Assembly: GCA_937896665.1 (NCBI GenBank)
Contig: CALBNS010000100.1
Location: 8,679 to 72,678, forward strand
From: an uncultured Clostridia bacterium
Lineage (GTDB): Bacteria; Bacillota; Clostridia; Lachnospirales; Lachnospiraceae
Length of the DNA: 64,000 bases
Reading direction: 5' to 3'
The notes below the pieces were generated by a model. That model saw only the letters and a program-made list of their open reading frames with translations. It did not search any database and was not told the DNA's origin. The position numbers and the translations under genes were made by a program. This document shows, piece by piece, positions 17,804 to 26,831 of this stretch (positions within the stretch are counted from its first letter, which is position 1; each line of letters starts with the position of its first letter).

Positions 17804-18760
17804 TTACCACTCCTCCCTTATCAGATTTTTGACATAGGGCTCAATCTTGTCCGGCACGAGAATCCGCTTTGTCTTCAGATTCAGTTCGCTCATTCTAAGC
17901 CGTCCCAGATTTTCCTCGTACTGTGCAAGCTTCTCCTTGGATATGACATCCTCCAAGACCGGCATATATATAAGGTCACAGATATCTAAGAGTTCCAACA
18001 ACCCCTGCACACATTCTCCCAAATCCAGAATAATATTTTCATAAATGCTGTCTTCGACAATCTGTTTTAAAAACTGCTTCCATTCATCCACTGTAATCTC
18101 TCTCAAATCACTGTTGCAGAGAATCGGTGCAATATAATCCAGTTCCCCCATCTGTTTCACCATGGAATTCAAACGCATCTTAAAGTTGGTCTCTTCCTGC
18201 TTTGCATAGTATAGAACATCTCCAAGATTCTGCCCCTCCGCCTTCTCGAAAAGACTTCCAAAGCCTGCATATTCCTCCAGATTCAGATACAACGTTTTCC
18301 TCTGCTTTCCGAGTTCTTTTCCAAGACCTATTGCAAATGATGTCTTGCCCGCTCTGTGAATTGGGGAATAGACCGCAATCATTCTCGGCGCGTATCGCTT
18401 CACTTCACGGAACAGCATTTCCTTTGTACGTTCGAAATAAGTATCAAAAATCTCCGCCAGAATCTGATCTGCACACTGATACTTATAAATTCGTTTTTCC
18501 ACTGTATCTTCAAAATTACCGGCTTGCTTTGTCAGTATAAACACTTGCCCGGCTTTTACCAGCCCCCTATCTTCCTGCAAGAGCTTTTCATCCACAATTA
18601 AAATATGTATCTTCTGTTCCTCAGCAAGCGCTTCTACTTTTTCCCAAGTGGTACAGATATAGACCTTAATTGCCAGCTCCTTTTTTTCTAAAATATTCTC
18701 CATTAATTTGTTCGCATATAAAAATTCACTATCGCATATAACTAGATTTTTCCCGTTCAA
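17804..18760 (-). CDS. tadZ: TadZ/CpaE-like localisation ATPase
   Basis: A 318-residue protein with an N-terminal receiver-like domain (about 1-110) lacking the phosphorylation pocket and a C-terminal MinD/ParA ATPase domain. The P-loop is SPIHRAGKTSFAIGLG (about 131-146): the signature first Lys of the deviant Walker A (KGGxGKT) is missing, a change seen in several TadZ proteins. The TTG at 18760 has AGGAGG five bases upstream and is preferred to the GTG at 18766 that abuts it. It is the first gene of the tad operon and may set the pole or site of assembly. Confidence 0.82.
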   Translation of the reverse strand: MNGKNLVICDSEFLYANKLMENILEKKELAIKVYICTTWEKVEALAEEQKIHILIVDEKLLQEDRGLVKAGQVFILTKQAGNFEDTVEKRIYKYQCADQILAEIFDTYFERTKEMLFREVKRYAPRMIAVYSPIHRAGKTSFAIGLGKELGKQRKTLYLNLEEYAGFGSLFEKAEGQNLGDVLYYAKQEETNFKMRLNSMVKQMGELDYIAPILCNSDLREITVDEWKQFLKQIVEDSIYENIILDLGECVQGLLELLDICDLIYMPVLEDVISKEKLAQYEENLGRLRMSELNLKTKRILVPDKIEPYVKNLIREEW

Positions 18761-18932
18761 ATACACCCTCCTTTGTACATTATTAAATTGTCTCCTTATC
18801 TGGATTTCTCTGCCGGAATCAGCATCTGAAAGTTTAGAATATTAAGAATTACTAACTTGTATGTTGCATTATAAATCTCTTTCTAAGTCTTGTCTAGACT
18901 ATTTTTCCAAATATTTTCTTTTTGTGCAATTT

Positions 18933-19145
18933 CTATAAAAATCGATAAGTCAAAATTCCATAAAGCAAGAAAACCCCGGGAATTCCAAGGATTCCCGATG
19001 TCAAAAGACTGATAAAGTTAATGCCAACTGCTATAGAAATGCCTATGTATGAAAGGATTTGGTTGACACAGAATATAATCCCCATACCGGAAACTGCACG
19101 GACTATAAAATTTATAAATAAATTTGATTTTGGTTTTTCCTGCAT
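18933..19145 (-). CDS. bofA: Pro-sigma-K processing inhibitor BofA
   Basis: A 70-residue membrane protein with two hydrophobic segments and the BofA pattern GINFISLLTSGILGIPGVFL near the C-terminus. In Bacillus BofA holds the SpoIVFB protease inactive until the forespore signal arrives. The ATG at 19145 follows AGGGG; the longer frame begins at TTG. It lies back to back with the yaaL-like gene, with which bofA is linked in Bacillus too. Confidence 0.88.
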   Translation of the reverse strand: MQEKPKSNLFINFIVRAVSGMGIIFCVNQILSYIGISIAVGINFISLLTSGILGIPGVFLLYGILTYRFL

Positions 19146-19277
19146 TTGTATCCCCTTATTGTTTTTTACTAATGTATTCAACGCTTGTTCTCTCTATGCA
19201 GAAAAACGAATGGTATTTTATTCTAATTTTTGTCTATACTAATTAATAAATAAATGTCTTGCAACAGGAGGTGCCCG

Positions 19278-19484
19278 ATGAAATTATTCGGAAGAAATGA
19301 ACAATGTGAAACTCCTAAATCTGACCTGCATGAAGAGATTGAAAGAGTAAAATTACAGATGGATACGGCATATTCTAACTTTCAAAGTGTGACTGATCCG
19401 GATTTGATTGACTGTTATATTTTTGAATGCAATGCTGCCTGCAAGAGATACCATTTTCTGTTAAAGCAAGTCAAAATGCTGTAA
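19278..19484 (+). CDS. yaaL: YaaL-like DUF2508 protein
   Basis: A 68-residue soluble, helical protein with the DUF2508 pattern (AYSNFQSVTDPDLIDCYIFE and AACKRYHFLLKQ). Its function is not known; in Bacilli it sits between recR and bofA. The ATG at 19278 has CAGGAGG eight bases upstream. Here it is divergent from bofA and ends at a bidirectional terminator. Confidence 0.8.
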   Translation: MKLFGRNEQCETPKSDLHEEIERVKLQMDTAYSNFQSVTDPDLIDCYIFECNAACKRYHFLLKQVKML

Positions 19485-19490
19485 AATATT

Positions 19491-19524
19491 AAAAGGAACG
19501 ACTTTTTCATGGCCGTTCCTTTTG
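19491..19524. terminator. Bidirectional terminator
   Basis: AAAAGGAACG / CGTTCCTTTT arms between the convergent yaaL-like and dCMP deaminase genes, with T-runs on both strands. Confidence 0.85.
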
Positions 19525-19530
19525 GTTTTC

Positions 19531-20016
19531 TTATAAAGTAATCTCGACTTTACGTCCCGTCCGGTGATATTGGTGATATTTCACACCTGCCGCGTCCATC
19601 ATCCGTTTAGATGCGGTCACAGAAGGCGTATCTGCATATTTGTCGCAGTCATAGATTACTTCCTTAATACCACACTGAATGATGGCCTTTGCACATTCAT
19701 TACACGGGAACAAAGATACATAAAGTTTTGCTCCTGCAAGGCTGCCCCCGCTATAATTTAAAATCGCATTCAGCTCGCTATGCGTCGAATAGAAATACTT
19801 CGTTGTCAATGGATCTTCACCCTCTCTTTCCCAAGGAAACACGTCATCCGAGCATCCCCTTGGAAAACCATTGTACCCCATAGAAAGAATCTTATTATCC
19901 TGACTTACGATACAGCAGCCCACCTGGGTATTAGGGTCCTTGGAACGCATACCTGAGAGCATTGCAACTCCCATAAAATACTCATCCCAGGAAATATAAT
20001 CCTCCCTTTTGTTCAC
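19531..20016 (-). CDS. dCMP deaminase / ComEB family
   Basis: A 161-residue zinc deaminase that converts dCMP to dUMP for thymidylate synthesis. Zinc ligands and acid are H79 and E81 (STHSELNAIL) and C105/C108 (PCNEC). The start is a GTG at 20016 preceded by GGAGG. It lies two bases after rpiB on the same strand, so the two are one operon with the Sua5 fusion gene. Confidence 0.93.
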   Translation of the reverse strand: MNKREDYISWDEYFMGVAMLSGMRSKDPNTQVGCCIVSQDNKILSMGYNGFPRGCSDDVFPWEREGEDPLTTKYFYSTHSELNAILNYSGGSLAGAKLYVSLFPCNECAKAIIQCGIKEVIYDCDKYADTPSVTASKRMMDAAGVKYHQYHRTGRKVEITL

Positions 20017-20018
20017 TA

Positions 20019-20447
20019 TTATTCCTCCTCAAGCATCGCTACACGACGAACATGGCGCTCGTCTCCTGAAAACGGTGTTTTCAAAAATGTATCCACAATC
20101 TTCACAGCAAGTTCCGATCCTATCACACGACCTCCCAAGGCTACAATATTGGTATCATTATGAAGTCTTGTCGCCTCTGCTGAGAAACAATCTGAACAAA
20201 GTGCACAACGGATGCCTTTCATTTTGTTGGCAGCAATAGAGATTCCAATTCCTGTTCCACAAATCAGAACACCCTTTTCGCACTCTCCACTTAAAATAGC
20301 CTGTCCGACTTTTTTCGCATAAATCGGATAGTCTACCGATTCACCGTGGCATCCAAAATCCTTATACTCCAATCCTTCTCTTTCAAAATATTTAATAATC
20401 TCTTTTTTTAATTCATAACCTCCGTGGTCACATCCAATTGCTATCAT
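20019..20447 (-). CDS. rpiB: Ribose-5-phosphate isomerase B
   Basis: A 142-residue RpiB/LacAB family isomerase. The N-terminal IGCDHGGYELK binds the substrate, C63 in CGTGIGISI is the catalytic base of the RpiB type and H96 in TRLHNDTN contacts the sugar. The start overlaps the stop of the Sua5 gene by four bases, so it is translationally coupled. A role in the pentose phosphate pathway is most likely; allose-6-phosphate or galactose-6-phosphate activity cannot be excluded. Confidence 0.93.
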   Translation of the reverse strand: MIAIGCDHGGYELKKEIIKYFEREGLEYKDFGCHGESVDYPIYAKKVGQAILSGECEKGVLICGTGIGISIAANKMKGIRCALCSDCFSAEATRLHNDTNIVALGGRVIGSELAVKIVDTFLKTPFSGDERHVRRVAMLEEE

Positions 20448-21967
20448 GCGTTCTTTGCCTCCTCATTTAATTTATTCGCTAATTTTACAATCAACTCTTT
20501 CAGCAATTCAAAATTTTCACCATATATATTCAATGGCTGTCCATGTACCGATGAAACTATTCTGTCATCATCCACAAATTCATTTAACGTATACACATGC
20601 TGAACATTCTCGTACTCAGAAACGATTTTCCACTTGTGAGCTTCCTCAAATGTCAGAACCAACGTATCATCATCAAAATCCATCTCGCTGACAGCCGTAG
20701 CAATATGTGCTTCCAATGTCATCTGCTGGCTTCGCATAATTGCTTCCGCCTTCTGATTGGCCGGTTCCGGAAACAGTACTACCATACCTCTCGAACCAAT
20801 CACATATTCCTGCAGCAATGGCTGATTACGCAAAATCTCTGCGGCCATCGGCCCTCTGCAGTTATCGCCATTGCTGATAAACAGAATTCTTCTGTACTTT
20901 TGAAGTCTTGTAATATCAGTCGCCTGTATAATATGATGCCCTGCCGCCTTTTCCAAACGATTCATAATTGCATCGCCAAGACCTGATTCTGCAAATACCT
21001 CGCTATAAATATAGTCTATTTCCTCCTCATCAAACTCCCGGAGTACCTTGTAAAGATTCTTTGCAATCGTAGCTTCATTACTTCGCGTTCCAATACTTTT
21101 AATAAGACCGGTCGAATATGCTCCCACGGTTTCATGCGTTGCAATAACTCCAACACGATATCCCAAACGTGTCTGCTCATACGCAATCTGCCGAATTGCT
21201 TTTACGACTTCTTCCTGACTGCCTTCCACAATCATAAGCTGGGCTTTCGGTGCATAGTGCCGATATTTCATTCCCGGCGCTTTTGGTGCAGCCTCTCCTT
21301 CGTCAGGCAATAATGCTCTGTCTACAGCGACTTCACCAATAACTTCTTCTAACATCTCCTTTGTAATCGCACCAGGTCTAAGGATCATAGGCGGCTCTAC
21401 TGTCATATCCAAAATCGTAGATTCCACCCCTATTTCAACACTTCCACCGTCAATTATCATATCAATTTTTCCATCGAGATCCGCAATAACATGTTCTGCA
21501 CTGGTTGGACTCGGCCTTCCCGACGTATTCGCACTCGGCGCGGAGATATATCCGCCTCCTGCACGAATCAGTTCCCTTGCAATCTCATGCACCGGCATGC
21601 GTACTGCAACCGTTTCGAGACCTCCCGTAGTACCTAAAGGAACGATTTCATTCTTCTTAAAAATCATCGTCAGTGGACCCGGCCAGAACTTTTCTGCTAC
21701 TCTTCTTGCCACTTCGGGCACCTCTTTTACAATCGCGTCCAATGCTTCCATATCAGCAATATGAACAATTAAGGGATTGTCAGATGGTCTTCCTTTCGCT
21801 TCATAAGTCTTCCTTGCAGCTTCCTCATTTAAGGCATTCGCGCCCAAACCATACACAGTTTCCGTTGGGAATGCAACAAGTCCTCCTTTGTATAGAATCT
21901 CACCCGCTTTTCCTAATTGATGTTCATTCATTTGATTTCTTTCTATTTTTTCTATTAATGTTTTCAT
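20444..21967 (-). CDS. Threonylcarbamoyl-AMP synthase fused to an inactive low-MW phosphatase-like domain
   Basis: A 507-residue fusion. Residues 12-210 are the YrdC/Sua5 catalytic domain (PTETVYGLGANA, KGRPSDNPLIVHI, SAPSANTSGRPSPT) that makes threonylcarbamoyl-adenylate for tRNA t6A; residues 210-350 are the Sua5 C-terminal domain (APGMKYRHYAPKAQL). Residues 357-507 are a low-molecular-weight protein-tyrosine-phosphatase fold. There the CX5R loop reads SNGDNCRG, with Ser at 365 where the nucleophilic Cys belongs, and the usual Asp-Pro general acid is Gln-Pro (SSVHGQP). The domain should therefore be catalytically dead. The YwlC and YwlE genes are near neighbours in Bacillus, so a fusion is natural; the loss is not. 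Confidence 0.9.
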   Translation of the reverse strand: MKTLIEKIERNQMNEHQLGKAGEILYKGGLVAFPTETVYGLGANALNEEAARKTYEAKGRPSDNPLIVHIADMEALDAIVKEVPEVARRVAEKFWPGPLTMIFKKNEIVPLGTTGGLETVAVRMPVHEIARELIRAGGGYISAPSANTSGRPSPTSAEHVIADLDGKIDMIIDGGSVEIGVESTILDMTVEPPMILRPGAITKEMLEEVIGEVAVDRALLPDEGEAAPKAPGMKYRHYAPKAQLMIVEGSQEEVVKAIRQIAYEQTRLGYRVGVIATHETVGAYSTGLIKSIGTRSNEATIAKNLYKVLREFDEEEIDYIYSEVFAESGLGDAIMNRLEKAAGHHIIQATDITRLQKYRRILFISNGDNCRGPMAAEILRNQPLLQEYVIGSRGMVVLFPEPANQKAEAIMRSQQMTLEAHIATAVSEMDFDDDTLVLTFEEAHKWKIVSEYENVQHVYTLNEFVDDDRIVSSVHGQPLNIYGENFELLKELIVKLANKLNEEAKNA

Positions 21968-21992
21968 AAATTTAATTATACCATTATTCTCT

Positions 21993-22673
21993 TCATTTAG
22001 CCAGCCATTTTATAATTCCCGAGCAGATTGCTTGTGCAATCTGCTCCTGATACTCTTCCGTAGTCAGTTTTTTCGCTTCTTCCGGATTGCTCAAAAAACC
22101 ACACTCCACAATAATTGTAGGAACATTTGTCTTCTTCAGCATGTAATATGTATTATTCGCCTTTGCCTGCCTTGTATTATCCGCATCAAACGTCCTCAGT
22201 TCCTCCTGCATTAAAAGAGCTGCGTCTTCCCCTATCTTAGAATCTTCGAAATAAAATACCTGTGCACCTTTCACATTGCTGCCTGTATAACTGTTCTGAT
22301 GAATGCTCACAGCAAGGTCAGGCTTCTCTTCATTAATTATACGAACCCTTTTTTTCATATCCGCCAGCTTTTTATTCGAAGCATTTTCGTCATACAGCCC
22401 TTTGTCATCTTCTCTCGTCATAACAACACGGACACCTTCATCTTCCAGCCGCTTTTTTACTTTCTTAGCAACTTGTAAATTTAGGTCTTTCTCCAACGCA
22501 CCATTTACTCCGACTTTCCCTGGATCTTCAGCCCCGTGCCCTGCATCGATTACAACTACTTTTTCTACTTTTTTCACGCGACTCTCTGATACATACTGTC
22601 CCAATCTCCAATTCAGAAAAATTGCACTTAAAAGAAATATGAGAATAAATAACAAACCTATTTTTTTTCGCAT
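21993..22673 (-). CDS. cwlD: N-acetylmuramoyl-L-alanine amidase CwlD
   Basis: A 226-residue exported amidase_3 enzyme with an N-terminal anchor (about 5-22). Zinc and catalytic residues are visible in VVIDAGHGAEDPG, the Glu after GALEKDLN, SIHQNSY and VECGFLSNPEEA. CwlD cleaves the stem peptide from muramic acid as the first step to muramic-delta-lactam in the spore cortex, which agrees with the other sporulation genes here. The start is ATG with weak upstream complementarity (TTAAG); a terminator of the upstream gene lies between. Confidence 0.88.
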   Translation of the reverse strand: MRKKIGLLFILIFLLSAIFLNWRLGQYVSESRVKKVEKVVVIDAGHGAEDPGKVGVNGALEKDLNLQVAKKVKKRLEDEGVRVVMTREDDKGLYDENASNKKLADMKKRVRIINEEKPDLAVSIHQNSYTGSNVKGAQVFYFEDSKIGEDAALLMQEELRTFDADNTRQAKANNTYYMLKKTNVPTIIVECGFLSNPEEAKKLTTEEYQEQIAQAICSGIIKWLAK

Positions 22674-22721
22674 ATATCGTCTCGTTTCACTTAACTCCTT
22701 ACAATTATATTCCCACGAGAC

Positions 22722-22753
22722 AAAAAAAGAATCCCTCGTCGGGATTCTTTTTG
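22722..22753 (-). terminator. Terminator after the GH18 gene
   Basis: AAGAATCCC / GGGATTCTT arms with a five-base loop and a long T-run on the leftward strand. Confidence 0.9.
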
Positions 22754-22764
22754 TCGCTTTTGTT

Positions 22765-24573
22765 TTAATTTACATACTTCAAAATCAGTTCCCACGTTTT
22801 GTCACGTTCAAAACCTAATCTCCATGATGCAACTCCTGCCAGATTGTGTTCCTTCATCAACATCAGCTTTGCTTCCAATGCTGCTTCATCCTCCAGCCAC
22901 ACTTTATATGTAGCTCCGGACGCATCCCATTGGGCAAAATTCTGCTGTGTTGTTTCATCTTTTACAATCTCTGCTCCTGCATTTTTTATGACCATTTCAA
23001 TTTCTGACATTCCATACGCCTGACTAGTCACATTCATTGGATATTCAGCAGCTTCTGTTCCTTCTTCCCTGGCAAGCTGTTCTTCTGTCTTCGGAACTTC
23101 TTTCCAGAGTCTTGTGTAGAATGGTACTGCATTAATTAATTTCTTACTTGGAACTACTTTCAGGGCTGTCTCAATGCCCTCTTTTACAAAACCAAGAGAG
23201 GCAACGGGACCACTCTCATATGAGCCACTATAATGCTCATCATAACCCATAATAATAACGTAGTCTACAACATTACCTTGTTCTTCCAAATTGTAATGTG
23301 CATTATACGGCTTCGGAACCGGATTATCTACTGATAATATAAGACTATTCTGTCTGCACTTCACAGACAATTCACGTATAAACTGTATATAGTGTTCTCC
23401 ACATTCCTGAGATACATTTTCAAAATCCACATTAAGACCATCAAGCCCCGTCTGCAAAGCTTCCGCAATAAGCTGGTTAATCAGATTCTCACGGCTGCTC
23501 GTGTGACTTAACAATTCATATGTCTCCTCCTTTGAGCTAATGCCTCCATCAAAGTCTCTTACAAGGCCCCAAACTTCTATATTAGATTGATGTGCATAAT
23601 TCACATATTGTGAACTTGCAAGGGAATTAAGATTCCCCTTTGTATCTGCCACGGTAAACCAGGTCGGAGAAAGAGTTGTTAATCCTTTGGTATCGGCAAT
23701 GGCACTTAATACACTGTCATTTCCAGCTTTTCCGCTCATGACATGCCATGCGAGATTGATTGTGTAGTCTTTTGAAATACTCGGATAAACCTGTTCTTCA
23801 AATTCTCTTGAGATGGTTGTCGTCTTCTCTTTCTTTAGACAGTTCTTCTTCACATATCCAATAAAACCATCCTCTGTGCGGACTTTCTCCCAATCTCCTT
23901 CGTCTTCAATAACAGTTACAACATCTTTCTTAGATACCTGTCTCAAAATAGGGCTTTTTACACCTGCTCTGTACCGGACCTGTGAATCTTTCTTCAATGT
24001 GGCCTGCGTAACATTGCCCCATTCACTTACAATCATCACTCTGTTCGGGTCAGTATATGTCTGATAATCTATGTTCGTGTATTGTTGTACAAAATCAAGA
24101 GCAATATACGCTGTATGACCATCCATCTTTAAAATAGCATAGTCTACACTCTTTTTTTCTTTCTGGAATGTATATTCATTAGCACCTACCTCCACACGGA
24201 TCGTCCCTGTTGGCAGTGTATATAATAAAACATTCTCATTGACATCCAGATAAAATCTGCTATTTAAGTGGTCACGTACAACTGTGTACTCTGCATATAG
24301 AACACCATCGATTATGGTTCCTTTTGTCTCCATTACTTCATTATCAATAATAATGGCTAGTTGATTCTCCTGCTCAATACCATAATATGCTTCCAAATCC
24401 GCTAGTTCTTTCGAAGGTCCGTATCTCTTAATTAAAAATGCACCTCCAATAATACCGACTATTATTATAAAAAAGATAATAAATCTTAGAAACAAATTTC
24501 TCTTTCTTCGCCTTCTTTTCTGAGCTCTTTTACGACTTCTATTCTGGTAATATTCATCTGTTCTTTCCTGCAT
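22765..24573 (-). CDS. Membrane-anchored GH18 family protein with SH3b domain
   Basis: A 602-residue protein: a very basic N-terminus (11-27), one membrane helix (28-48), a Cu-amine-oxidase-N-like region (about 75-185), a bacterial SH3 domain (about 193-247) and a GH18 barrel (about 268-600). The active-site strand reads DGLNVDFEN at 378-386, with E385 as the acid and Asn replacing one Asp, as in the SleL/YaaH-type glucosaminidases. A cell-wall or spore-cortex glycosidase is likely. The ATG at 24573 lies after AGGAGGTG; the longer open frame has no ribosome-binding site. Confidence 0.85.
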   Translation of the reverse strand: MQERTDEYYQNRSRKRAQKRRRRKRNLFLRFIIFFIIIVGIIGGAFLIKRYGPSKELADLEAYYGIEQENQLAIIIDNEVMETKGTIIDGVLYAEYTVVRDHLNSRFYLDVNENVLLYTLPTGTIRVEVGANEYTFQKEKKSVDYAILKMDGHTAYIALDFVQQYTNIDYQTYTDPNRVMIVSEWGNVTQATLKKDSQVRYRAGVKSPILRQVSKKDVVTVIEDEGDWEKVRTEDGFIGYVKKNCLKKEKTTTISREFEEQVYPSISKDYTINLAWHVMSGKAGNDSVLSAIADTKGLTTLSPTWFTVADTKGNLNSLASSQYVNYAHQSNIEVWGLVRDFDGGISSKEETYELLSHTSSRENLINQLIAEALQTGLDGLNVDFENVSQECGEHYIQFIRELSVKCRQNSLILSVDNPVPKPYNAHYNLEEQGNVVDYVIIMGYDEHYSGSYESGPVASLGFVKEGIETALKVVPSKKLINAVPFYTRLWKEVPKTEEQLAREEGTEAAEYPMNVTSQAYGMSEIEMVIKNAGAEIVKDETTQQNFAQWDASGATYKVWLEDEAALEAKLMLMKEHNLAGVASWRLGFERDKTWELILKYVN

Positions 24574-24697
24574 ATTACACCTCCTACTCCTTATTATTAT
24601 AACAACAATTTTCTTACACGTCATTAATTATTTCGACAATCTTCACAATAATAAGAATTTCTTAATCTTTCACTTAGAGGGGTATCTGCATTTCAAA

Positions 24698-24910
24698 CTA
24701 ACTGTTCTTAATATTGTGAAATGCAAGCTCTGTAATGTGCCCCGTTTCATCCCATACATAATCTCTCATATAGGAATTATCTTCTTTTACCATCAGTGCA
24801 GATACTATTTGCATCGGGCTTGCCGGTCTGTTATTTAATTTTATGCTAATTCCGACATGTTCATATTTTGATAATTCAGCGTATAGCTGCTGGTACTTCT
24901 TCTCGTCCAT
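24698..24910 (-). CDS. Small conserved-looking protein of unknown function
   Basis: A 70-residue soluble acidic-basic protein with no membrane segment. It begins MDEKKYQQLYAELSKYE and contains a YMRDYVWDETGHITEL stretch that looks like a compact alpha/beta fold. GAGAGGAA lies before the ATG. I do not recognise a family; the composition and ribosome-binding site support a real gene. Confidence 0.6.
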   Translation of the reverse strand: MDEKKYQQLYAELSKYEHVGISIKLNNRPASPMQIVSALMVKEDNSYMRDYVWDETGHITELAFHNIKNS

Positions 24911-25330
24911 TGCCTTGTTCCTCTCTTTGATTTTGGGTAACTATGGCTTTCAATGATTCAAATTCCCATGGTGCCTATGTGATATATTATAGAATCATTG
25001 GCTGCTGACAAGAAGATAGAAAATTAATTTTTAAACGTGGTTTCTGATTCGATTAAATCTTCATGAAATGATTTCGATATACAAATGAAATGTTTGTTGA
25101 TTTAAACAAATAAGCTTCATAGATACTATTGACAACCTTATGTTGAGAAATTAAGAAATTTACCTGTGATAATACGTCCCTCCTTACATGTTAAACATAG
25201 CTACCTGACATACTATCTTCTTGTGCTTTAATTATAAGCAATGTGTTTCATATATTTCAAGTTGTATTTTGTTTATATAGTTTTAAACACATTTTGTCCC
25301 ATAAATACGTGCATTCTACTATTATATGCA
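24911..25330. other. Long AT-rich intergenic stretch
   Basis: About 420 bases without a credible gene on either strand, upstream of both the 70-aa gene and the DnaA-box cluster. I see no riboswitch-like or repeated structure, only several short A/T tracts and one TTGACA-like hexamer near 25128. Confidence 0.5.
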
Positions 25331-25333
25331 TGC

Positions 25334-25385
25334 TTATCCACATAGTTTCCACAAGTTATCCACAATTTTATCCACATTATCCACT
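25334..25385 (+). promoter_or_regulatory. DnaA-box cluster (left)
   Basis: Three perfect TTATCCACA boxes in the same direction at 25334-25342, 25356-25364 and 25368-25376, plus TTATCCACT at 25377-25385 and a degenerate TTTCCACAA near 25346. The spacing of 12 to 22 bases is typical of DnaA assembly sites. An AT-rich stretch follows at 25420-25500, before mecA. Confidence 0.75.
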
Positions 25386-25516
25386 TTCTCTCCTGGCAGT
25401 TTTATTTTTGCTCTAAATAAACTTTATAGAAATTTTCTTTACATATTTTTTGTTTTTGTTTATACTAATACAAACAAAATGTTATATAGTTATATTAGAG
25501 ATAGGAAGTGATAATT

Positions 25517-26245
25517 ATGAAGATTGAAAAAATTAATGACAATCAAATACGCTGTACATTAACTCATAATGATCTGGCTGACCGTGAATTAAAACTAAGC
25601 GAATTAGTTTGCGGAACAGAAAAAGCAAAATCACTTTTCCAGGATATGATGCAACAAGCCGCTCATGAATTTGGTTTTGAAGCAGAGGATATGCCGCTTA
25701 TGATAGAAGCAATACCTACTTCTTCTGATTCTATTGTTCTGATTATCACTAAGGTTGATGACCCGGAAGAACTTGACTCACGGTTTTCAAAACTTGGAAC
25801 TTTAACAGATGCAGAAAATAGAAGACGAACTGTATTAGACAAATTAGAAGGGGCAGAAGGCATTCTTGATTTAATTGATAAGGTAAAAGAAGCCATATCT
25901 GAATCCGGTGAACAACCATCTGAGCCTGAAGAGACTCCGAATCCTTCTTCTGGCATACGGTTATTTTCATTTGCAAACATCGACAGCGTAATACACGCAT
26001 GTCATTTATTAAAGACCATGTACAACGGAGCAAATACATTATATAAAGATACTGAGGACAATACATTCATATTGGCACTTACCCAATCAGAGCATTCCCC
26101 AAGTGACTTTAACAAGATTTGCAACATGCTTTCTGAATACGGTTCTTTGGAAAGAGCTTCCGGTGCAGTTCTCGCTTTTCTGGAAGAACATTGTGAGACA
26201 GTTGTAGCAGCCGATGCTGTACAGCAATTAGGAAATATTTATTAG
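25517..26245 (+). CDS. mecA: Adaptor protein MecA
   Basis: A 242-residue MecA-family adaptor for the ClpC unfoldase. The N-terminal domain (MKIEKINDNQIRCTLTHNDL) and the C-terminal domain (RLFSFANIDSVIHACHLL onward, about 150-240) are both visible, joined by a Glu/Pro-rich linker at about 125-148. It would deliver proteins for degradation by ClpCP. The ATG at 25517 follows AGGAAG; a GTG three codons earlier is too close to it. It is flanked by DnaA-box clusters on both sides. Confidence 0.92.
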   Translation: MKIEKINDNQIRCTLTHNDLADRELKLSELVCGTEKAKSLFQDMMQQAAHEFGFEAEDMPLMIEAIPTSSDSIVLIITKVDDPEELDSRFSKLGTLTDAENRRRTVLDKLEGAEGILDLIDKVKEAISESGEQPSEPEETPNPSSGIRLFSFANIDSVIHACHLLKTMYNGANTLYKDTEDNTFILALTQSEHSPSDFNKICNMLSEYGSLERASGAVLAFLEEHCETVVAADAVQQLGNIY

Positions 26246-26279
26246 ACGAAGTCCCGAAAGGATGGCTTTTCTATGATAT

Positions 26280-26311
26280 AAAAAAAGAGTTCATCATGAA
26301 CTCTTTTTTTA
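26280..26311. terminator. Bidirectional terminator
   Basis: AAAAAAAGAGTTCA / TGAACTCTTTTTTT perfect arms between the convergent mecA and DUF1858 genes; it overlaps the stop codon of the latter. Confidence 0.9.
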
Positions 26312-26512
26312 TGCGTTAATCATTGCATTAATCTTTTCTACTAATAAATCTGCATCGATACCGTGTACCATTGCTGCATCAGCTAAAGATTCAGCCTGTG
26401 CAGATGGGCAACCAAGGCAATGCATTCCAATTTCCATTAAAACTGGTGCAACCTGTGGATACATATTAAGAAGTTGACCAATTGTCATCTCTTTAGAAAC
26501 TTTCTCTGCCAT
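26309..26512 (-). CDS. DUF1858 protein
   Basis: A 67-residue protein made of one DUF1858 domain ([20 protein letters not shown]) with the HCLGCPSA motif, the two Cys also seen at the N-terminus of ScdA/RIC-type iron-sulphur repair proteins. Stand-alone copies are common in anaerobes; a redox or metal role is inferred only from the Cys pair. AGGAGG precedes the ATG. Confidence 0.88.
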   Translation of the reverse strand: MAEKVSKEMTIGQLLNMYPQVAPVLMEIGMHCLGCPSAQAESLADAAMVHGIDADLLVEKINAMINA

Positions 26513-26734
26513 CTCGATTCCTCCTTTAATATTTTCACTGCTTTATTATAATACTCTTCTTCTCAATTAGCAATCTTTTTTCCTTATTGTTTATTCTTAA
26601 AATTGTCAGAATTGTTTTTTGTTTCTCTTGTAATTTTTGATTACTTAAAAGTCAATATTTTCCTCGGTTTTTTTCGACAAAAGAGAATTTTTATTATTTC
26701 TCCACAAAACGCTTGTTCTTTTAGATTCAATGAG

Positions 26735-26831
26735 TAATCCACATTTTCCACATGATTTTGTGTGGATAATGTGGATAACTCGGTGTATAACTCGTTTTTA
26801 CCGCATTTTTTCCCTTCTCTTATGTGGAAAA
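26735..26831. promoter_or_regulatory. DnaA-box cluster (right)
   Basis: Two perfect boxes in the reverse direction (TGTGGATAA at 26761-26769 and 26770-26778), with near matches TAATCCACA (26735-26743), TTTTCCACA (26744-26752) and TGTGGAAAA (26823-26831). The two halves point towards each other. Very AT-rich DNA (26830-26900) lies beside it. The 575-base gap between the DUF1858 and NlpC genes contains this cluster and the NlpC terminator, and I see no gene in it. Confidence 0.7.

Noticed and set aside
25326..25511. 61-codon frame over the left DnaA boxes
   Set aside because: Composed of translated DnaA boxes and T-rich DNA; no ribosome-binding site.
25334..26831. Calling this region oriC outright
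   Set aside because: No dnaA, dnaN, rpmH or gyr genes nearby, and gene orientation to the right does not switch consistently. Kept as a finding only.
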